NCBI GenBank assembly: GCA_014898425.1
Contig: RCSZ01000005.1
Span: 1,386,001-1,450,000, forward strand
Source: Botryotinia globosa
Taxonomy: Eukaryota; Ascomycota; Leotiomycetes; Helotiales; Sclerotiniaceae
DNA: 64,000 nucleotides
Direction: 5' to 3'
Shown: positions 59,528-64,000 of the stretch, one piece after another
Numbering within the stretch: position 1 is the first letter of the stretch
Layout: each line of letters opens with the position of its first letter
The notes under the pieces: model-generated
Seen by the model: only the letters and a program-made list of their open reading frames with translations
Told to the model about the DNA's origin: nothing
Databases searched by the model: none
Position numbers and translations under genes: made by a program

Positions 59528-62135
59528 TCTTCTCTCTGGGACGTAATTGATTTGTGCGATGCTGTTTCCTCGGACTTTTATCATGTCCTGGCGTTTTTTT
59601 CATTGCTTTATTCCCTGGATTTACTGGAACACTGGACCACTCAAAGGAAGCTCCTATATTATGGATCCAGACGAGACAAATGGTACTTTACGACTTCATC
59701 GGAATCTTAATAAACAGCCAAGAATGCAATATGTATTGCATCTTGGATATCGAGGTATGGTCTTTATATTACCAGGATTTTCTATCATACCCATCGCTAG
59801 ACTACTACCAACTGGACCGAATACGGAATGTATTATCGGAGAATTACCGCGGATGTTTTGTCATGAACTTTGCATGTGCAGAGCATTTATTCCAGGCTTT
59901 ATGAGCCTCGAAGGACCAAATGAGGATAATGGATGTGTTTTTGCCTTCTTGCATTTTTCATCTGTCAGTTGCATCAGTTTTTGCACGCGCACAGGCCGGT
60001 GGGGCGCATCATGAGTTTATGTTTCCTTGAAAGTTTCTGGATTATCTTAGGATACCATCCCTCATACTTGCCTTGCTGTCTTGGACCCAAATTTCCGGAA
60101 GCCTTGCCGGCTGGTTTTTCCTCCATACCACGTTTCGTGATTTGGTTAGTATCTTAATACTCGTTAGAGCATTCAGGTCTGGGTTCAGGCAGCATTGTAG
60201 AGGAGTTTGTATATACATCGACAGCAGCCATTCAAAGGATAGTTTCAACACTTCAAAAAAAAAAGCCCATCCACTTCATCTTATGGATCCTTTTGTGGTC
60301 AAGACCCGACCATGGATTTTTGTCACTGACTTTCAAACACGGCCTCACAGCACAGGTATAGTGAAACCATCCGGTTTTGGGACCTCTTTCTGGATTGGCC
60401 TTCTTTTCATTTGGATCTGGATTGCTACCCTTACGGACTTCCGTCTCTTGGATTTCAGAAGTTCAAACCATCGGACGTGCTATCTCTCGATATTCCCTCC
60501 GTTGTGTTCGTTCGATTCAGGTGTGTATCATGGACCAATCGGCTCAATTAAATCTCTTTTCGTCGCCTTGTCCATATGAATCTCATCGCGTTCCGGAACA
60601 CCAGAACATCTGACCTTTCCATGGGTTACAAAAGGTTGTTGTGCGTTGCTCTGACACAGTCCCGAGTAATGAGGAGTGTGGCCCAAACAGATACGCAACA
60701 CCCAAGCAACAACATGAAAGAGGCCCGGTAAATCGACCCAATGCAAGCATATCCCTGGCTTGGACTCGACATTCCAACTCAGGATCCATCGCTACCTCCA
60801 AGCGGGCTTGAAGAAAGACCCAAATCATCCAAAGTGGCCACTGAACCCCCCGAGGACTATCTACACCTTGTCGTATTTTGTCGTATCTCGCCTGACCTCA
60901 GCACTCAACATTTTCTTGCATTGGTTTCAAATCCAGGATAGCATACTTGATCATCAATCGGCCCTCGTAAAACATATCCACGCAGGACGTCCAAAACCGT
61001 GGTCATTTACTAGCAGCTGTTGGCCATTCTTTCCGAAGACGGATAACCTAACCACGAGACATAACGGCCGACTTTCACAGAGGGAAACCTTTTAATATGT
61101 TCTCTTCATTGACTGCTGACAGCAATAGGAAATTGCGTGTCAAAATTGGGAACCTTGAGAAAGGTTGTTGAGCTTCAAGAGCGTGTCATTTCAATAATAC
61201 AGGGTGGCAATAGTCTGTTATTTTATTCTTTGAAACTCTGTTCGCATGTTTGCGGGCCTGAGTTGTACGATTGGGATCGGTTTCATTCTAGTTTTGTGGA
61301 GGGTTTGAGGACTTCATATTTGTTTCGGGCTGGGTCGTGAGGAAACATAATACGCATGGCGGTTCGGTTGGCCAGTCGGTCGGTGGCATGGTTTGGTCAT
61401 TGGCACATATAATCATTTCAATCATCTCGCAAAACGGCATAGGTGGCACAAACTTAGATGCTATTACGCCATCGCTACTCATGGCTTTTTAATTACTAGT
61501 TTTCGTTTCACGTTTTATTTGGATTTCTACTCGCTATAGTGCTGTGATGGTAGACTAATGGACGGTGTGTAATGAGATGAATAACGGTTGAAACTGCAGC
61601 TTTTTGTAATATTCAGGAAAAGAATGAATGAATGAATGACGTTCTGGAGGACTATATTTTAACTGTATAAATCTTACTGGTCCTAATCAATTGATATAAG
61701 GACTCTTTGCTCTGCGTAATGTAGAAGTCGTGTAATGGTGAATTGACAAGCGCATGCTATGCCTGACGGCAGCAATAAAGGGGCATGTCGGTGATTATAG
61801 GAAAACGTTTGGGATGCTGAGAGGTCTAAGATGATAACCTTCTCCAACGGCTGGATCGTTAACCTTATCTATGTTGAGAATATCTATCAAAAAATCTAGA
61901 TTTAGATTTAGATAATATTGAACATTATTGGACAAATCAACTTGAATGCGTTTCGTTGCAATAGGAACGGGACAGCCTAAAAGTTGATATCTGGGGCAAG
62001 TTATCATACCGAGGCTTACCTAGAATGTCTCAGTGCATTCATTCATTAACCTCTTGACCCGAGAAGAGCTTATCATCAATCTAAACAATTACATACTCGT
62101 ATATGCATGCATTATCGTACTTATAATAATTCGTG
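59528..62135. other. Unexplained 2.6-kb region between RfeG and ATG15 genes
   Basis: It begins with the RfeG 3' flank. Several plus-strand open frames of 110-168 codons (59547-60014, 59554-59904, 60073-60579) overlap one another and have no recognisable domain or clear splice signals. Composition is less AT-rich than other intergenic DNA here. A long 3' untranslated region, a non-coding transcript or degraded coding DNA are all possible. Confidence 0.45.
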
Positions 62136-63836
62136 ATGCTACTACTTTCCTTGTGTTTACTTCCACTGATTTATACTTCTATTCTGGTATCAGGATGGAA
62201 TAATTATTGGGCTGAAGGTTTCCAGGTGCCATTCCTACCATCAATTCAAGCTCCGTTACGACAATGGACCTCACCACCCAAAAGCTCGGGAGGCGATGCA
62301 GCCATTAGTCAGAGTCGAACCCTCGCTCTGCGAAGTGTGTATCATCGCGGAACCAAAGAATACCCTGACTTACATCGACGGCTCAGAATCAATCCCGAGA
62401 AGATAAAGAAAGCGGCCCTCGAAGTTAGCGATGGCGAATCTGAAGTTGGACCTTTTACCCTTTACACAGCTCCAATAGGCATCCACAGACTTCGAAAGCG
62501 AAGTGTACAAGACATAGAAGCTTTCAATCAATGGCCTGCCGATTTACCTGCATCGGCATGGTCTGTTGATGATGTGTCGGCGCCAAATGTGACAGACAAA
62601 TCTACTGTGGTCAATTTTGCCGTCATGGCAGCAAACACATATCAGCGAACTCCAGATGACCCTCAGTGGGAAGACGTAAAACCTCCCTTCAATCTTTCAT
62701 CTTCCATTGGATGGGAATCGGATGGTCTGCGGGGCCATGTTTATGCCGACGATACAAATACTACAATCGTTATCGCGTTGAAGGGTACAACTTCAGCTGT
62801 ATTCGATGGAGCGGAAACAACTACAAATGATAAGGAGAATGATAATCTGTTTGCGGGATGTTGCTGTGGACAAGGTGGATGGGGGCTACGAAAAGTATGT
62901 GATTGTATGACGGCAACATATACATGCAACGAAATGTGTGTTTCTAAAGCATTAAAGAAACCGAATCGTTATTATCAAGCTGCCGTGGAACTTTATGGAA
63001 ACATTACAGAGGAATATCCCAATGCCGATGTTTGGTTGACAGGTCATTCTCTCGGAGGACTTGTCACTACTCTCGTTGCATTAACTTTTGGCCATCCTGT
63101 ACTGACCTTTGAGTCGGTTCCTCAGGAACTAGCAATCTCTCGATTGGCTCTTCCTACTCCACCAGGATACAATTCGGCCTCTGAAGCTCGTGATAATGTA
63201 GGTATCTGGAACTTCGGACACACCGCTGATCCAGTATATATGGGTACGTGTAATGGGGCTACATCACTTTGTGCTTTTGCTGGTTATGCTCTCGAGTCGA
63301 CGTGTCATGCAGGATTACGATGTGTCTACGATGTTGTTACAGATTTTGGCTGGAGTGTATCTCTATCGACTCACGGAATCAGAGCCTCCATCAGAAATGT
63401 ATACAAGAAGTATGATGAAGCCCCGCCGTGTGTTGCCGAGACCGATTGCGTTGATTGCTTCAATTGGAAACGAGAAAAGGGCCCTCACTCTACTTCATCA
63501 AGTACTATTGCAAGTACAACGTCAAAGCCAAGGACTCGTACGGAAACTTGCAAAACTCCCGGCTGGTGGGGTTGCTTAGATGAAGGCAGTCCGAGTACAA
63601 CATTTACGTCAACGACAACAATAACCTCGACATCTTGTAAGAGTTATGGATGGTTCGGACGATGTATAGACCCAACTGCTACTACATTCACCTCTAAAAC
63701 CACTGTTATCGAGGCTTCGGCAGCTATCCAAGAGGTTACCGCTACTGTTACGAGTAGCGATGATCTCGCTAGAGGGTCCAAGACTCAACCAGTCCAAACA
63801 CATCAAATCACTACTTCTTCCAAAGCTCCGAGTTGA
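62136..63836 (+). CDS. atg15: Autophagy-related lipase ATG15 (intravacuolar phospholipase)
   Basis: A single exon of 566 residues from ATG at 62136. An N-terminal hydrophobic signal anchor (MLLLSLCLLPLIYTSILV) fits the type II membrane topology of ATG15, which reaches the vacuole via multivesicular bodies. The lipase motif GHSLGG (Ser near 305) is the alpha/beta-hydrolase nucleophile elbow. Family blocks include SRTLALRSVYHRGTKEYPDL, ALKGTTSAVFDG and NVGIWNFGHTADPVYMGTCN, which carries a catalytic Asp. A Cys-rich insert (FAGCCCGQGGWGLRKVCDC) and several N-x-S/T sites agree with a lumenal domain. The C-terminus (about 450-566) is Ser/Thr-rich with two short Cys repeats (CKTPGWWGC, CKSYGWFGRC). 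It breaks down autophagic-body membranes. Confidence 0.96.
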   Translation: MLLLSLCLLPLIYTSILVSGWNNYWAEGFQVPFLPSIQAPLRQWTSPPKSSGGDAAISQSRTLALRSVYHRGTKEYPDLHRRLRINPEKIKKAALEVSDGESEVGPFTLYTAPIGIHRLRKRSVQDIEAFNQWPADLPASAWSVDDVSAPNVTDKSTVVNFAVMAANTYQRTPDDPQWEDVKPPFNLSSSIGWESDGLRGHVYADDTNTTIVIALKGTTSAVFDGAETTTNDKENDNLFAGCCCGQGGWGLRKVCDCMTATYTCNEMCVSKALKKPNRYYQAAVELYGNITEEYPNADVWLTGHSLGGLVTTLVALTFGHPVLTFESVPQELAISRLALPTPPGYNSASEARDNVGIWNFGHTADPVYMGTCNGATSLCAFAGYALESTCHAGLRCVYDVVTDFGWSVSLSTHGIRASIRNVYKKYDEAPPCVAETDCVDCFNWKREKGPHSTSSSTIASTTSKPRTRTETCKTPGWWGCLDEGSPSTTFTSTTTITSTSCKSYGWFGRCIDPTATTFTSKTTVIEASAAIQEVTATVTSSDDLARGSKTQPVQTHQITTSSKAPS

Positions 63837-64000
63837 AAAGATCAAGCATAATACACGGTGACATAAACTTGTGATTGGATAACGGATTGTATTATAACGC
63901 TGTCTTATTATGATTGGAGAATATACGATCTCCGCGCTGATATTTCGATTCATGTTTATCAAGAAATGAAGTCTGAGCAAGCAACATAGCGAATTCTAGG

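Overview
The window is nuclear DNA of a filamentous ascomycete. The evidence is the gene set (autophagy lipase ATG15, an RfeG-like factor, a Rom2-type RhoGEF, a secreted aspartic protease, a P450, a PKA catalytic subunit), the short spliceosomal introns (about 45-100 bp, GTRNGT donors, CTAAC/CTGAC branch sites just before the acceptor) and the AT-leaning intergenic DNA full of microsatellites. The overall feel is Leotiomycetes, possibly Sclerotiniaceae; that is an inference from recall and was not searched. I saw no rRNA, intact tRNA, CRISPR array or intact transposon.

Layout. 0-10 kb: the 3' part of a single-pass membrane protein gene (1-1429, +), a gene-poor stretch with possible coding remnants, a DUF4336 protein (5352-6241, -) and a 697-residue coiled-coil protein with valine/proline-glycine-proline repeats and two membrane segments (7617-9773, -). 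10-24 kb: a secreted aspartic protease (-), V-ATPase subunit c (six exons, -), a Rho1 exchange factor (+) and the fatty-acid-elongation dehydratase PHS1 (-), the last two convergent. 24-31.5 kb: a decayed dynamin-family GTPase, an intact repeat-bearing disordered protein, a small glyoxalase-fold protein and a 101-residue protein (all +). 32-37 kb: an orphan cytochrome P450 and a PKA catalytic subunit with a 16-bp exon (both -).

38-52 kb is gene-poor. It holds two small paralogous cysteine-rich zinc-finger proteins (-), a DHYC-type palmitoyltransferase (PFA5-like, +), probable coding debris near 48-49.5 kb and a small hydrophobic protein. 52-64 kb: DNA polymerase eta (+), a long microsatellite-rich leader region, an RfeG-like gene (+), an unexplained 2.6-kb stretch and ATG15 (+).

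Most intact genes are housekeeping or signalling genes with no operon logic. Several act around cell wall and membrane biology (Rho1 signalling, PKA, palmitoylation, very-long-chain fatty acid synthesis, V-ATPase, vacuolar lipase), but that looks like ordinary mixing. Exon boundaries were read by eye from splice motifs, frame continuity and, where possible, recalled family sequence. The least understood items are the coiled-coil/PGP membrane protein, the paired zinc-finger genes whose introns sit at the stop codon, the repeat protein beside the dynamin pseudogene, and a recurrent intergenic palindrome TACCTAGGTA.
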